In this document: piece by piece, positions 35,358 through 44,603 of the stretch | Layout: each line of letters begins with the position of its first letter | How positions within the stretch are numbered: the stretch's first letter is position 1 | Assembly (NCBI RefSeq): GCF_014855515.1 | Contig: NZ_JACYFK010000002.1 | Location: 62,001-126,000, forward strand | Origin: Euzebyella marina | Lineage (GTDB): Bacteria; Bacteroidota; Bacteroidia; Flavobacteriales; Flavobacteriaceae | DNA length: 64,000 bases | Direction of reading: 5' to 3' | The notes under the pieces: model-generated | The model's input: only the letters and a program-made list of their open reading frames with translations | What the model was told of the DNA's origin: nothing | Databases searched by the model: none | Program-made: the position numbers and the translations under genes

Positions 35358-35855
35358 TTAGGCAGCTTTAAGCTGTTTCGATTTGATAATATGTCTCCAT
35401 TTTTGCATGGCCTGTAACTGCCCATTTAACGGTAGACTTTCATCGGTGTTATAGAACTCAATTGAATAGTCGCTTACCGCTTTGTTTGCAGGCTGTAGAT
35501 GTAATTCTAGTTTATCAATGATTGTCTGTCGCTTTTTAGCTTGTTTAATCGTATGGTCCGTTTGAATAATGCTACAATCATTAAAGTCTTCTAAGAGAAC
35601 TGTTTTTTCCATTATGTGACCCTTATAGTTCTTTACATAAAATAAATACTGATTGTTGGGATCTATACCAATAGCAAAATTTGAAAAAACCTCATGTTTA
35701 TTAATAGTAGAACCTTTTTTATAGGCCATAGCTTCTAAAAGCTTAACGAGTTTTTTCTCCGTACCATTGCTGTTTAAAGCAATAATTACAAAAGGAGATA
35801 AACATAATATAACGAGAATGGCACCTATGATGAGAGTGCCCAAATCCATGTTCAT
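35358..35855 (-). CDS. Hypothetical protein with N-terminal membrane helix
   Basis: A 165-aa protein with one membrane segment at about 6-28 (TLIIGAILVILCLSPFVIIAL) followed by a soluble alpha/beta region with AMAYKKGSTINKHEVFSNFAIGID and NQYLFYVKNYKG. The soluble part looks like a small PH-like or regulator-like domain but I do not recognise it. The start may be the ATG at 35855 or the one at 35849. It ends 3 bases from the shared terminator. Confidence 0.65.
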   Translation of the reverse strand: MNMDLGTLIIGAILVILCLSPFVIIALNSNGTEKKLVKLLEAMAYKKGSTINKHEVFSNFAIGIDPNNQYLFYVKNYKGHIMEKTVLLEDFNDCSIIQTDHTIKQAKKRQTIIDKLELHLQPANKAVSDYSIEFYNTDESLPLNGQLQAMQKWRHIIKSKQLKAA

Positions 35856-35943
35856 TTTTTTAAAATTTAGATGTTAAAAAGAATGTCATTCCCCCTTGAA
35901 TAAAGGGAAATGGTCAAAAATTAATAAGTGACTTCTTTTTAAG

Positions 35944-36294
35944 TTACCAGTAAAAATGAAAAGGAAATGCGATATCTTTTTTACCAAATGCCAGTACAAG
36001 CGATTTCGATAGGCGCTGATAAAAATTGCTTTTCGATTGGTACCAAGCCTCATTAGAAAAAACACTTGAAGCATGGTGGGGTAAGAAGTTATTAGGAGTT
36101 AACGATGGAACAGAAGAGGCCTCCGAAAATTCATGTACTTCAATGGCATCGGTTAAATATTTAACAGACTTAAAGTATTTATTGCTATCGTTTAAGCCTG
36201 AATCTGCCGATTTATTAAAATCCAATGTACAAGAACCCCCAAGCTGTAGGCCTAGGCAGTAAACAATGGCAAAAAATAAAACAGAGAGTCTCAT
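35944..36294 (-). CDS. Small exported hypothetical protein
   Basis: A 116-aa ORF with a plausible signal peptide (MRLSVLFFAIVYCLGLQLGGSC, with a Cys22 in a lipobox-like place) and a mature part of about 94 residues rich in Ser, Phe and Asn, ending in FHFYW. I know no family. A plus-strand ORF overlaps it but has no start signal or recognisable content. Confidence is moderate because codon use and conservation cannot be tested here. Confidence 0.5.
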   Translation of the reverse strand: MRLSVLFFAIVYCLGLQLGGSCTLDFNKSADSGLNDSNKYFKSVKYLTDAIEVHEFSEASSVPSLTPNNFLPHHASSVFSNEAWYQSKSNFYQRLSKSLVLAFGKKDIAFPFHFYW

Positions 36295-36376
36295 ACAGTC
36301 AAACTTCTGTACAAATGTAGTGCGCCAAACGTTCGCTTCTTGGGTACAGGTAATTTTTTATGAGAAAATTAGGGTA

Positions 36377-37837
36377 TCAAATTCTAAGTGTCGTATTCAC
36401 CTCTTCGAACACCTCTGCCTTATCGGCAAGAACGACCAAGGTGTCGTCAGCCAGAATTTTTGTAGTGCCGTTGGGGGTGATATAACTGTTATCACGAATA
36501 ATCATCGCAATAATAGCGTTCTTTGGAAAGCCCAATTGAACTATTTCTTTATCGACCGCGTAACAGTTCTCCGTCACCATAATCTCTTTCATCAAAGCTT
36601 TAGGGTTTTCAGTCATCAAGAGGTCTGTCGCGGTCAATTTTTTTGCCTTTTCGGGTAAGGCCACATGCAGCCATTTCGCCACCAAGGTTAGGGTAGTGCC
36701 TTGCGTCAATACAGAGGTCACCGATATAAAGAATACGATGTTGAAAATCATGTTGGCCTTTTCTATGCCTGCCAATAGTGGATAAGTGGCAAAAACAATC
36801 GGCACTGCACCTCGTAGACCTACCCATGAGATATAAAAACGTCTTCTCATTTTCATTTTAAAGAAGATAAGACTTAAGAAAACGCCTACCGGTCGGGCAA
36901 TAAAGATTAAGAAGAGCGCAATAATCAGACCTATACCGGCAATGGGCACAATTTGAGAGGGGAACACCAAAAGACCCAATGTCAAGAAAAGAACGATTTG
37001 CATAAGCCAGGCTAGACCGTCGAATACCTTTAAAATAGTTTTTTTGTGAATGATATCTTGGTTACCCAGATAAACCGCACAAATATAAATAGCCAAAAAG
37101 CCATTACCTCCAACAGCGTCGGTAGCCGAAAAGGTGATGAACATGAGGGATATAACCAGTACTGGGTATAGCCCTTCAAAATCTAATTTAATCTTATTGA
37201 TAATGTATTTGCTGAGTTTGCCGAATACAAACCCTGCCAACCCGCCCAAAAGCATTTGTTGTAGAAATAGGGGGATTATAGAAAATACACTTTGGTCTTG
37301 GTTGACCACCAAAGTCAAAAATGCCAAAGTTAATACGTATGCCATCGGGTCATTACTACCACTTTCCAATTCTAAGGTAGGTCTCAGATTGGTTTTTAAC
37401 GCAAGGCTTTTAGAACGCAAAATTGAGAAAACTGCCGCAGCATCGGTCGAGGATACGATGGACCCTAACAACATGCTTTCATAGATGGTGAAATCGGTAA
37501 TGGCCCATACAAACGTACCCAATGATACTGCGGTGAGCAATACACCGAACGTTGACAGCGCAATACCTTCACGTAAAACCGGTTTGATGGAGTTCCAGTT
37601 GGTGTCCAATCCTCCGGAAAAAAGTATAAAGTTGAGCGAAACCAAACCGATAAACTGTGCCAGTTTAGGGTCGTCAAAATGAATACCGCCGATACCATCA
37701 GAACCTGCCAGCATGCCTATACCAAGAAAAAACAATAGAATAGGAACCCCAAACTTATAGGAAGTTTTACCGGCAATAATGCTTATCAACAACAAAACGG
37801 AGCCGACTAAAACGATATTTTCAATGGTAAGGTTCAT
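36377..37837 (-). CDS. Potassium/proton antiporter, CPA1 family (NhaP2/CvrA type)
   Basis: A 486-aa transporter: about twelve membrane segments over residues 1-390, with SSTDAAAVFSILRSK (about 128-142) and ELESGSNDPMAYVLT (about 155-169) carrying the ion-binding Asp and Asn-Asp residues of the CPA1 family. The C-terminal 80 residues form a TrkA-C domain (VDKEIVQLGFPKNAIIAMIIRD, ILADDTLVVLADK), which separates NhaP2/CvrA from plain NhaA/NhaP exchangers. It would export K+ (or Na+) against H+ at the inner membrane. Confidence 0.9.
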   Translation of the reverse strand: MNLTIENIVLVGSVLLLISIIAGKTSYKFGVPILLFFLGIGMLAGSDGIGGIHFDDPKLAQFIGLVSLNFILFSGGLDTNWNSIKPVLREGIALSTFGVLLTAVSLGTFVWAITDFTIYESMLLGSIVSSTDAAAVFSILRSKSLALKTNLRPTLELESGSNDPMAYVLTLAFLTLVVNQDQSVFSIIPLFLQQMLLGGLAGFVFGKLSKYIINKIKLDFEGLYPVLVISLMFITFSATDAVGGNGFLAIYICAVYLGNQDIIHKKTILKVFDGLAWLMQIVLFLTLGLLVFPSQIVPIAGIGLIIALFLIFIARPVGVFLSLIFFKMKMRRRFYISWVGLRGAVPIVFATYPLLAGIEKANMIFNIVFFISVTSVLTQGTTLTLVAKWLHVALPEKAKKLTATDLLMTENPKALMKEIMVTENCYAVDKEIVQLGFPKNAIIAMIIRDNSYITPNGTTKILADDTLVVLADKAEVFEEVNTTLRI

Positions 37838-37947
37838 ACGGTAAGCGTGAAATTCATCAGGTCGAAAATACCTAAATTAAAAAGAGCATTTGGCCAATTA
37901 GATAATTATTAACCAAATATTATCAGATGAGAAAAACGAAGGGTTAT

Positions 37948-39075
37948 TTACGATGTACCCAGCATCTTTTTATATGTACAGCGCCTCTTGAAAATTTTTG
38001 GATCAAAGTGCTTCCACATTTGTCGAATGGCAATATTGTCTTCAAGTTCGGGCGTTCGATAACACATCTCAATACCTTTCTTCTTAAAAGTTTTATAGTA
38101 TTCGTTGAAGATAATGGCTGTAACTCCCTTATTTTGAAATTCAGGGTGAATCCCTATCAAATAAAAAAGGGCATCCTTATTAAAGTGCTTCGCCTTGAGC
38201 ATGTGAAATACCCCTAGCGGATACAGTTTACCTTGCGATTTTTGTAATGCTTTTGAAAAGGAGGGCATTACTATTGCAAAAGCTATGAGGTCATCTTCTT
38301 TGTCGACAATAAATTTAATGTACTCAGGGTTGATGAAAGAAATATATTTTTTCTTGAAATAGGCTTTTTGCTCCTCGGTTACCGGTACGAATGAAGATAG
38401 TTTTGAATAGGTCTCATTAAAAAGGTCGAACATTTTATCTGCCATCGGAAGTACTTCGGCCGTTTTTTTAAAATTGACTTCCCGAAGCCCATATCTCTTC
38501 TTTACGATTTCATTTAATTTTGTGAACAGGGCTGGATCGGCGTTGCTGACAGGAAATTTATTTTCTACGTACCCTTTTTCCTTTAAAAAGCCCAATCGCT
38601 CGTAGTGTTCAACATAATAAGGGTGGTTGTACCACGTGACCATACTTCCGATATGATCAAAACCCTCGGTGAGAACCCCAACTTTGTCTAAATTTGAAAA
38701 CCCCACGGGTCCTTCCATGAAATCCAATCCGTTTTGGTTGCCTATTTCGGCAACCTTTTCAATAAGCGCTTTTGATACTTCGGGGTCATCAATAAAATCA
38801 AACCAGCCGAAACGCATTTTTCGAATCTTCTGTTGATTGACTTCAAGGTGATTGATAATGGCAACGACCCTACCCACAGGTCTTTCATCTTTATAAGCCA
38901 TAAAAAACCATGCATCGGCATTTTTAAATGCTGGGTTCTCGCTTTGATCAAAAGTTTGCAGTTCATCGGCAACAAGTGGTGGCACCCAATACGGAGAATC
39001 TTTATAAAGGGCGAAGGGAAACTTAACGAACGCCTTTAGTTCGTCTTTTGAGACCGCTTCTTTTAAGGAGACCAT
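37948..39075 (-). CDS. GNAT-type N-acetyltransferase domain protein
   Basis: A 375-aa cytoplasmic protein. The N-terminal part (about 10-170) starts FVKFPFALYKDSPYWVPPL and contains a GNAT-like VGRVVAIINH strand; the C-terminal part (about 200-375) has another acyltransferase-like region with LIGIHPEFQNKGVTAIIFNEYYKTFKKKGIEMCYRTPELEDN, where EFQNKGV is the acetyl-CoA binding loop. The combination is a known bacterial family of hypothetical acetyltransferases (YghO-like). The substrate is unknown. It lies upstream of the antiporter gene. Confidence 0.75.
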   Translation of the reverse strand: MVSLKEAVSKDELKAFVKFPFALYKDSPYWVPPLVADELQTFDQSENPAFKNADAWFFMAYKDERPVGRVVAIINHLEVNQQKIRKMRFGWFDFIDDPEVSKALIEKVAEIGNQNGLDFMEGPVGFSNLDKVGVLTEGFDHIGSMVTWYNHPYYVEHYERLGFLKEKGYVENKFPVSNADPALFTKLNEIVKKRYGLREVNFKKTAEVLPMADKMFDLFNETYSKLSSFVPVTEEQKAYFKKKYISFINPEYIKFIVDKEDDLIAFAIVMPSFSKALQKSQGKLYPLGVFHMLKAKHFNKDALFYLIGIHPEFQNKGVTAIIFNEYYKTFKKKGIEMCYRTPELEDNIAIRQMWKHFDPKIFKRRCTYKKMLGTS

Positions 39076-39166
39076 ACACTTTAATTTGCAGGGTCAATAT
39101 TAGGCATAATTAAAAAGAGAATAAAATTATAGACTTGAATTCGCACACGGTGAATGATGCCCTTGT

Positions 39167-40231
39167 CTAAAAATCGATGGCACCGTTATCATCAGACTTT
39201 TTACTCTTACGCTCTTGCTTTCTTTGTTTTCGAAGTTGTTTTTTTGAAGGGCCCAAATCAATGTCTTCAGCGCCACTGCCGTTTCTTTCACGCTCTTTGC
39301 GCTTTTTCTTCATGCTGTTTCTTTTAATGGCGCCCCCATTTTCATTGGCATTTTGCTCGTCTATGGCCTTGAGTTTGTCTTTATGAAAATCAAACCTGTA
39401 AGAACCGCCAAAAGTTACGAACACTCGAGAAGGACTGTCTTTAAAACTGGCACCCAAGTTAAAATCGACTTGAATTTCTTCGGATAATAAATGGGCTACC
39501 CCGCCACGTATTAAAAGATCTGAGTAACGGTCACTGTCTATACCTTGATGCTCAACAAAAGCACTCCATTTAGGGTTTCTAAAAGCGTGCGACAATGAAA
39601 CTAAATAACTTAGTTCAGGAAAGTCACTTGAAATTCGGTCGTATGCCAGATTGGTTATTAAAACGAACCTCGGGGTAAGCCTACTTTGAGTCGCTACCAT
39701 ACCACGATAACTAACTGTTGGATCACCTACATAAAACGGGTTGCTTCCTAAATTAAAGGTAGCACCGCCGTAAAGCGAGACAGAAGGTATTAAATTTTTC
39801 AGTTGAAAAACGTTGTTCGCGCGCCAACTATAAAGATTAGGTTTGTTTCTTTCTTCCGATTTGTAGCGGTCGTAAATGAGATATTTCAATCCAACTCGAT
39901 TTCTAGAAAAGTCACTGAGCTTACTAGACGTACCTAATTCGGTAAAGGTCAAATTCTGTGCCTGATAGGTGCCTTCATAATGTAGCTCTAATTGCTCGAA
40001 AAAGAGCCCATATCGTAAGGCAAAATCTGCGCCCCAGATATTACTTTCGGTATTCAATAGAGCATGGTCGCTCTGCTCGAAGAACACTCCCGTTTCTAAT
40101 TGTAAAACATTCCTGCCGACGGCATAGGCACTGACCGAAAGCCCGGGTCTGTTAGAGTTAATTACATCGGTATATTGGCTAATACCGAGTACTGGAAGCA
40201 AGAACATTACATACTTGAACAGGTTCTTCAT
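39167..40231 (-). CDS. Outer-membrane beta-barrel (transporter-like, MetA-type) with Lys/Arg-rich tail
   Basis: A 354-aa exported protein with a signal peptide (1-19), then about 250 residues of alternating beta strands starting at INSNRPGLSVSAYAVGRNVLQLETGVFFEQ, as in the phenol-degradation MetA-like/transporter family of Bacteroidota barrels. After the barrel comes a tail of about 85 residues (270-354) that is mostly Lys, Arg, Glu and Ser. The tail is not part of the usual family. The cargo is unknown. A -7 element is not obvious. Confidence 0.78.
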   Translation of the reverse strand: MKNLFKYVMFLLPVLGISQYTDVINSNRPGLSVSAYAVGRNVLQLETGVFFEQSDHALLNTESNIWGADFALRYGLFFEQLELHYEGTYQAQNLTFTELGTSSKLSDFSRNRVGLKYLIYDRYKSEERNKPNLYSWRANNVFQLKNLIPSVSLYGGATFNLGSNPFYVGDPTVSYRGMVATQSRLTPRFVLITNLAYDRISSDFPELSYLVSLSHAFRNPKWSAFVEHQGIDSDRYSDLLIRGGVAHLLSEEIQVDFNLGASFKDSPSRVFVTFGGSYRFDFHKDKLKAIDEQNANENGGAIKRNSMKKKRKERERNGSGAEDIDLGPSKKQLRKQRKQERKSKKSDDNGAIDF

Positions 40232-40377
40232 AAATGTTTTTTTTCGATTGAAATAAGAACTGCTATTGAAGTGCCAGCGGTAAAAAAGGAACCGGTTTTA
40301 CTACAAACTAGACAGCCTATGAGACTGTTTTAGGTTAATTTTAGCAGTTATGCCCTGCTTATACAACGTGAGAATCG

Positions 40378-40385
40378 TACTTTTG
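40378..40385 (+). promoter_or_regulatory. -7 promoter element of the DUF4834 gene
   Basis: TACTTTTG fits TAnnTTTG; the leader to the ATG at 40407 is about 17 bases. Confidence 0.45.
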
Positions 40386-40406
40386 ATATAATCATTCCAA
40401 GAAATT

Positions 40407-40670
40407 ATGGCATTTTTAAAAACTATCTTGGTCATACTATTGGTCTATTATCTAGTGAAGATTTTGGCCCGAATGTTCGCCCCCAAGATATTTGGCTATG
40501 CTGCCCGTAAGACCGAAGAACATTTTAGGGAAAGATTCGGTGAATTTTCTCAACAGCAGCAAGGCCATCAAGAAAGAGTAGGCGATGTAATCATTGATAA
40601 AAAACCTAAGAAAAAGCAGGGTGATTCTGAAAAGGTTGGCGATTACATCGATTTTGAAGAAATAGATTAA
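40407..40670 (+). CDS. DUF4834 family membrane protein
   Basis: An 87-aa protein with one N-terminal hydrophobic helix (about 3-20, LKTILVILLVYYLVKILA) and a charged tail with EEHFRERFGEFSQQQQ and two copies of an ID-KKPKKKQGD/VGDYIDFEEID-like motif (GDVIIDKKPKKK, VGDYIDFEEID). I recognise it as DUF4834, a flavobacterial family of unknown function that commonly precedes the YfhO gene, as here (130 bases). Confidence 0.85.
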   Translation: MAFLKTILVILLVYYLVKILARMFAPKIFGYAARKTEEHFRERFGEFSQQQQGHQERVGDVIIDKKPKKKQGDSEKVGDYIDFEEID

Positions 40671-40799
40671 ACTATTTTTTTACACCTTTTCGTTCAGAGC
40701 AACGGCTATTTTCAGTTTCGATTTATTTGATTTGAACACCATCGGAAGAAAGTCTCGATAAGTTCGCTATTTTAGCCAAATCAAACGATATTTCCAGTT

Positions 40800-43247
40800 A
40801 TGCAAAAAGGATTAAAGGCCTTCTTCGTTCACTTTTTTGTTACCGTATTTTTTATTCTCGCCGCATTGGCCTATTTCCATCCCGTTCTGCAGGGTAAGGT
40901 CATACAGCAATCCGATATTGTGCAGTATACCGGAATGGCCAAAGAACAAAACGATTACAGAAAACGTACGGGTGAAGAACCATACTGGACGAATAGTGCT
41001 TTCGGGGGTATGCCTACTTATCAATTAGGGGCTTATTACCCTCATGATTATGTGAAAAAATTAGATCGCCTCATTCGATTTTTACCCAGACCGGCCGATT
41101 ACCTTTTTCTGTATTTAATCGGTTTCTACATTTTGTTATGCTGTTTAAAAGTTGATTATCGATTAGCTGTACTTGGGGCTCTGGCGTTCGGGTTTTCTAC
41201 CTACCTCATTATTATTTTGGGAGTAGGGCATAATGCGAAAGCGCATGCTTTGGGATATCTGCCCATGTTGTTGGGAGGTATCATACTGGTCTTTAGAAAA
41301 AAATATATCTGGGGATTCATTTTATCGGCCATAGCCATGGCTTTAGAAATTGGGGCAAACCATTATCAGATGACCTATTACTTCATGTTACTGGTCTTGA
41401 TTTTGGGTGCTGTTTATTTGATTGAGGCTATCAGAGAAAAAACTCTAAAACATTTTTTTATCTCCGTAGGTATTTTGGTGATAGCGGTTGTATTGGGTAT
41501 AGCGGCCAATGCTACAGGCCTTATGGCCACCAAGGAATACGCTGATTGGAGCACAAGGGGAAAATCGGAATTGACAATCAATGCCGATGGGTCGACAAAA
41601 GAAAATCTTACCGGCTTAGATAGAGAATATATTACGAGATACAGTTATGGTATATCTGAATCTTTAGACCTTTTTGTACCACGACTCTTTGGTGGTTCTA
41701 ATGGAGAGGACTTAGGGGAAAATTCAAAGACCTATGACTTTTTAATCGATCAAGGAGTATCTCGTAGGCAGGCCCTTAGTTTTTCTAGTGGTTTGCCATT
41801 GTACTGGGGCGACCAACCAATTGTAGCGGGTCCTGCGTATATCGGCGCAATTATTATTTTTCTTTTTGTCTTGGGGCTATTTCTGGTAAAGGGCAAAACA
41901 AAGTGGTGGCTTTTAGGAGGGGTGGTTATGTCTTTGTTATTGTCTTGGGGCAAAAACTTTCCTTTGTTGACCAATCTGATGATCGATTACTTTCCTCTCT
42001 ATAATAAATTTAGGGCGGTGTCATCGATTCAAGTAATTCTTGAGCTCTGTGCGCCCATCTTGGCCGTTTTAGGTTTGCGTCAGCTCTTCATCGACGAATT
42101 GACCATTAAAGAAAAATTAAAAGGACTCAAATTTTCTACCATTGCGGTTTTAGCATTGGGGCTAATGCTTTTGATTGTGAAGGGAACTTTTGATTTTGTA
42201 GGCCCAAGTGATGATTTCTTGATCAAAAACTATGGAGATGAGTTGGTTTCGTTAATTCAGGCCGATCGACGTTCCGTATATAACAGTGACCTGTTTCGAT
42301 CTATGATATTGGTTTTCTTGGCTGCCTTGGTTTTGTGGTTTTTTATCAAAAATAAGCTGAAGGGCAATGTAGCCATTATTTTGGTCGGAGTATTGATTTT
42401 GATCGATTTGGTGGGTATAGGACTTAGATATGTCGATTCGGATGATTTTGTTTCGAAACGCAAGATGAACGAACCTTTTGAAGAATCTCCTTTAGACCAG
42501 GAAATAAAAAAGGACACAGGCATTTTTAGGGTTTACAACCCTTCAGAAGGAATCAACGGAGCGAGAACCTCTTATTTTCATCAGTCTATTGGTGGTTATC
42601 ACGCGGCGAAACCTGCGGCGCTTGAAGACCTGTTCAGTTTCCATATTTACAAGGGTAATATAAACGTTCTGAACATGCTGAACGTGAAATATGTATTTCA
42701 GCAAGATGAAGAGGGAAGAAGTTTTCCTGCCTTGAATCCAGAGGCCAATGGTAACGCTTGGTTTATTTCAAAATTGAGTAAAGTGCCAGATGCAGATGAA
42801 GAAATAACAGGTTTAGAAAATTTAGACACAAAAAAGGAGGCTCTGATTCGCGAATCGAATGCCGGCTCATTAAACCGTTTTGAATATCAGGTAGATTCTA
42901 CGGCAACTATCGATTTGGTCAACTATCAACCCAATCACTTGGTCTATAAGTCATCTAACCCGAATGTAGGGGTTGCGGTCTTTTCCGAGATGTATTATCC
43001 CAATGGCTGGAACGCCTATGTAGACGGTCAACTAACAGAACATTTTAAAGTAAACTACGCCCTACGTGCCATGCGCGTTTCGCAGGGAGACCATACCATA
43101 GAATTTAAGTTTGAACCAAAAGTCGTTGAAACAGGAAGCAAAATTACCTTGGCATCCTCGGTAATTCTACTGCTCTCAGTTATCGGAGGCATTGGCTTTT
43201 CTTTCTATTCTTCACGAAAAAGGAAGGACGAAGAAAAGAGTAGTTAA
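40800..43247 (+). CDS. YfhO-family membrane glycosyltransferase-like protein
   Basis: An 815-aa inner-membrane protein with about twelve to fourteen hydrophobic helices over residues 1-540 and a periplasmic C-terminal domain (about 560-780, with GGYHAAKPAALEDLFSFHIYKG and EMYYPNGWNAYVDGQ), ending in another helix. YfhO proteins of Gram-positive bacteria add sugars to teichoic acids as C-type (GT-C) glycosyltransferases; the role in Bacteroidota is not established. The tandem glycosyltransferase and flippase genes downstream (36 and 48 bases apart) point to surface-glycan assembly. Confidence 0.88.
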   Translation: MQKGLKAFFVHFFVTVFFILAALAYFHPVLQGKVIQQSDIVQYTGMAKEQNDYRKRTGEEPYWTNSAFGGMPTYQLGAYYPHDYVKKLDRLIRFLPRPADYLFLYLIGFYILLCCLKVDYRLAVLGALAFGFSTYLIIILGVGHNAKAHALGYLPMLLGGIILVFRKKYIWGFILSAIAMALEIGANHYQMTYYFMLLVLILGAVYLIEAIREKTLKHFFISVGILVIAVVLGIAANATGLMATKEYADWSTRGKSELTINADGSTKENLTGLDREYITRYSYGISESLDLFVPRLFGGSNGEDLGENSKTYDFLIDQGVSRRQALSFSSGLPLYWGDQPIVAGPAYIGAIIIFLFVLGLFLVKGKTKWWLLGGVVMSLLLSWGKNFPLLTNLMIDYFPLYNKFRAVSSIQVILELCAPILAVLGLRQLFIDELTIKEKLKGLKFSTIAVLALGLMLLIVKGTFDFVGPSDDFLIKNYGDELVSLIQADRRSVYNSDLFRSMILVFLAALVLWFFIKNKLKGNVAIILVGVLILIDLVGIGLRYVDSDDFVSKRKMNEPFEESPLDQEIKKDTGIFRVYNPSEGINGARTSYFHQSIGGYHAAKPAALEDLFSFHIYKGNINVLNMLNVKYVFQQDEEGRSFPALNPEANGNAWFISKLSKVPDADEEITGLENLDTKKEALIRESNAGSLNRFEYQVDSTATIDLVNYQPNHLVYKSSNPNVGVAVFSEMYYPNGWNAYVDGQLTEHFKVNYALRAMRVSQGDHTIEFKFEPKVVETGSKITLASSVILLLSVIGGIGFSFYSSRKRKDEEKSS

Positions 43248-43283
43248 GAGAGTTGATAAAAATTACCAGAGAGATTCTTGAAT

Positions 43284-44555
43284 ATGAAGAAAGTACTTAT
43301 AATCACTTATTATTGGCCACCCGCTGGCGGACCCGGGGTTCAGAGATGGCTGAAGTTTGTGAAGTACCTTGGTGAATTCAACGTTGAACCGATAGTTTTT
43401 GTTCCAGAAAACCCGCATTATCCAATAGAGGACACCTCGTTAGAAAAAGAAGTGCCTAAAGGCATTCAAGTTTTGAAACAGCCTTTGTTCGAACCTTATA
43501 GTCTTGCGAAAATAGTATCCTCAAAGAAGACAGGTAGAATTAGTTCTGGCATTATTCAAACCAAGAACCAATCTTTATTGGAAAAGTTAATGCTTTGGGT
43601 TAGGGGTAATTTTTTTATTCCCGATGCGCGCAAGTTTTGGGTCAAACCTTCAGTAAAATATCTTTCGGAATATCTCAAGGAAGAAAGTGTTGATACGCTA
43701 GTGACCACAGGCCCTCCCCATAGCGTGCACTTGATTGGTAAACAGTTGAAAGAGGTGACCGATTTAAAATGGGTGGCCGATTTTAGAGATCCTTGGACGT
43801 CGATAGGTTATCACAAAAAATTAAAATTGACATCCAAATCCCAGAAAAAACATAAGGATCTGGAAAAAATGGTTTTGAATGAGGCCGATCATATAGTCAC
43901 CACCAGTATTACAACCAAAAAAGAGTTTTCAAAATTAACTTCGAAGCCCATTACGGTAATAACTAATGGTTACGATACAAGTTATATTCCTGAGCCCGAC
44001 TTAGATAAGAGTTTTAGTATAAGTCATATAGGGTCACTTTTGACAGGCAGAAATCCTATTAACTTATGGAAGATTTTATCACGGTTGGCGGCTGAAAACC
44101 CTGTTTTTAGAAGTGATTTGCAGCTCGAGTTTATGGGGGTGGTAAGCCAAGATGTTATGGATACCCTTTACAGGTATGAGCTTGGGCCATATATTAAAAT
44201 GAGAGGTTATGGTACGCATACCGATGCCCAACGAAAGCAACGACAATCTCAAATTTTGCTGTTGGCCGAAATAGACTCTGAAGAAACAAAGGGAATTATA
44301 CCTGGCAAGCTTTTCGAATACATGGCGGCCAAACGGCCGATTTTGGCCCTGGGCCCAAAAGAGTGGGAGGTAGGAAAAATAATTGAGGAGTGTAATGCCG
44401 GAAGGACTTTTGAGTACGATGCGTACGAAACTTTAGAAAAAACTATATTGGATTGGTATAAAGCCTTTAAGGGCAAAAGTTTGATTACCGAATCGAAAGA
44501 TATCGAAAAATATAGTCGCAAAGCACTAACGGCAAAGCTTGCGGAAATTCTTTAA
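43284..44555 (+). CDS. Glycosyltransferase family 4-like
   Basis: A 423-aa GT-B-fold protein: VLIITYYWPPAGGPGVQRWLKFVKYL at the N-terminus for the acceptor side, TTGPPHSVHLIG in the middle, and the C-terminal donor site with IGSLLTGRNPINLW and PGKLFEYMAAKRPILALG with the conserved Glu of the EX7E motif. It should transfer a sugar from a nucleotide donor in the cytoplasm. The ORF opens at a TTG at 43278; I use the ATG at 43284. Operon with YfhO and the flippase. Confidence 0.85.
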   Translation: MKKVLIITYYWPPAGGPGVQRWLKFVKYLGEFNVEPIVFVPENPHYPIEDTSLEKEVPKGIQVLKQPLFEPYSLAKIVSSKKTGRISSGIIQTKNQSLLEKLMLWVRGNFFIPDARKFWVKPSVKYLSEYLKEESVDTLVTTGPPHSVHLIGKQLKEVTDLKWVADFRDPWTSIGYHKKLKLTSKSQKKHKDLEKMVLNEADHIVTTSITTKKEFSKLTSKPITVITNGYDTSYIPEPDLDKSFSISHIGSLLTGRNPINLWKILSRLAAENPVFRSDLQLEFMGVVSQDVMDTLYRYELGPYIKMRGYGTHTDAQRKQRQSQILLLAEIDSEETKGIIPGKLFEYMAAKRPILALGPKEWEVGKIIEECNAGRTFEYDAYETLEKTILDWYKAFKGKSLITESKDIEKYSRKALTAKLAEIL

Positions 44556-44603
44556 AACCTTATTCTTTCAAACGACCAATAGTAGCTTATAGAGCATTGA
44601 GAA

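Noticed and set aside
36026-36262. 78-codon plus-strand ORF opposite the small exported protein
   Set aside because: It has no start signal or domain, whereas the minus-strand ORF begins with a credible signal peptide; neither is certain.
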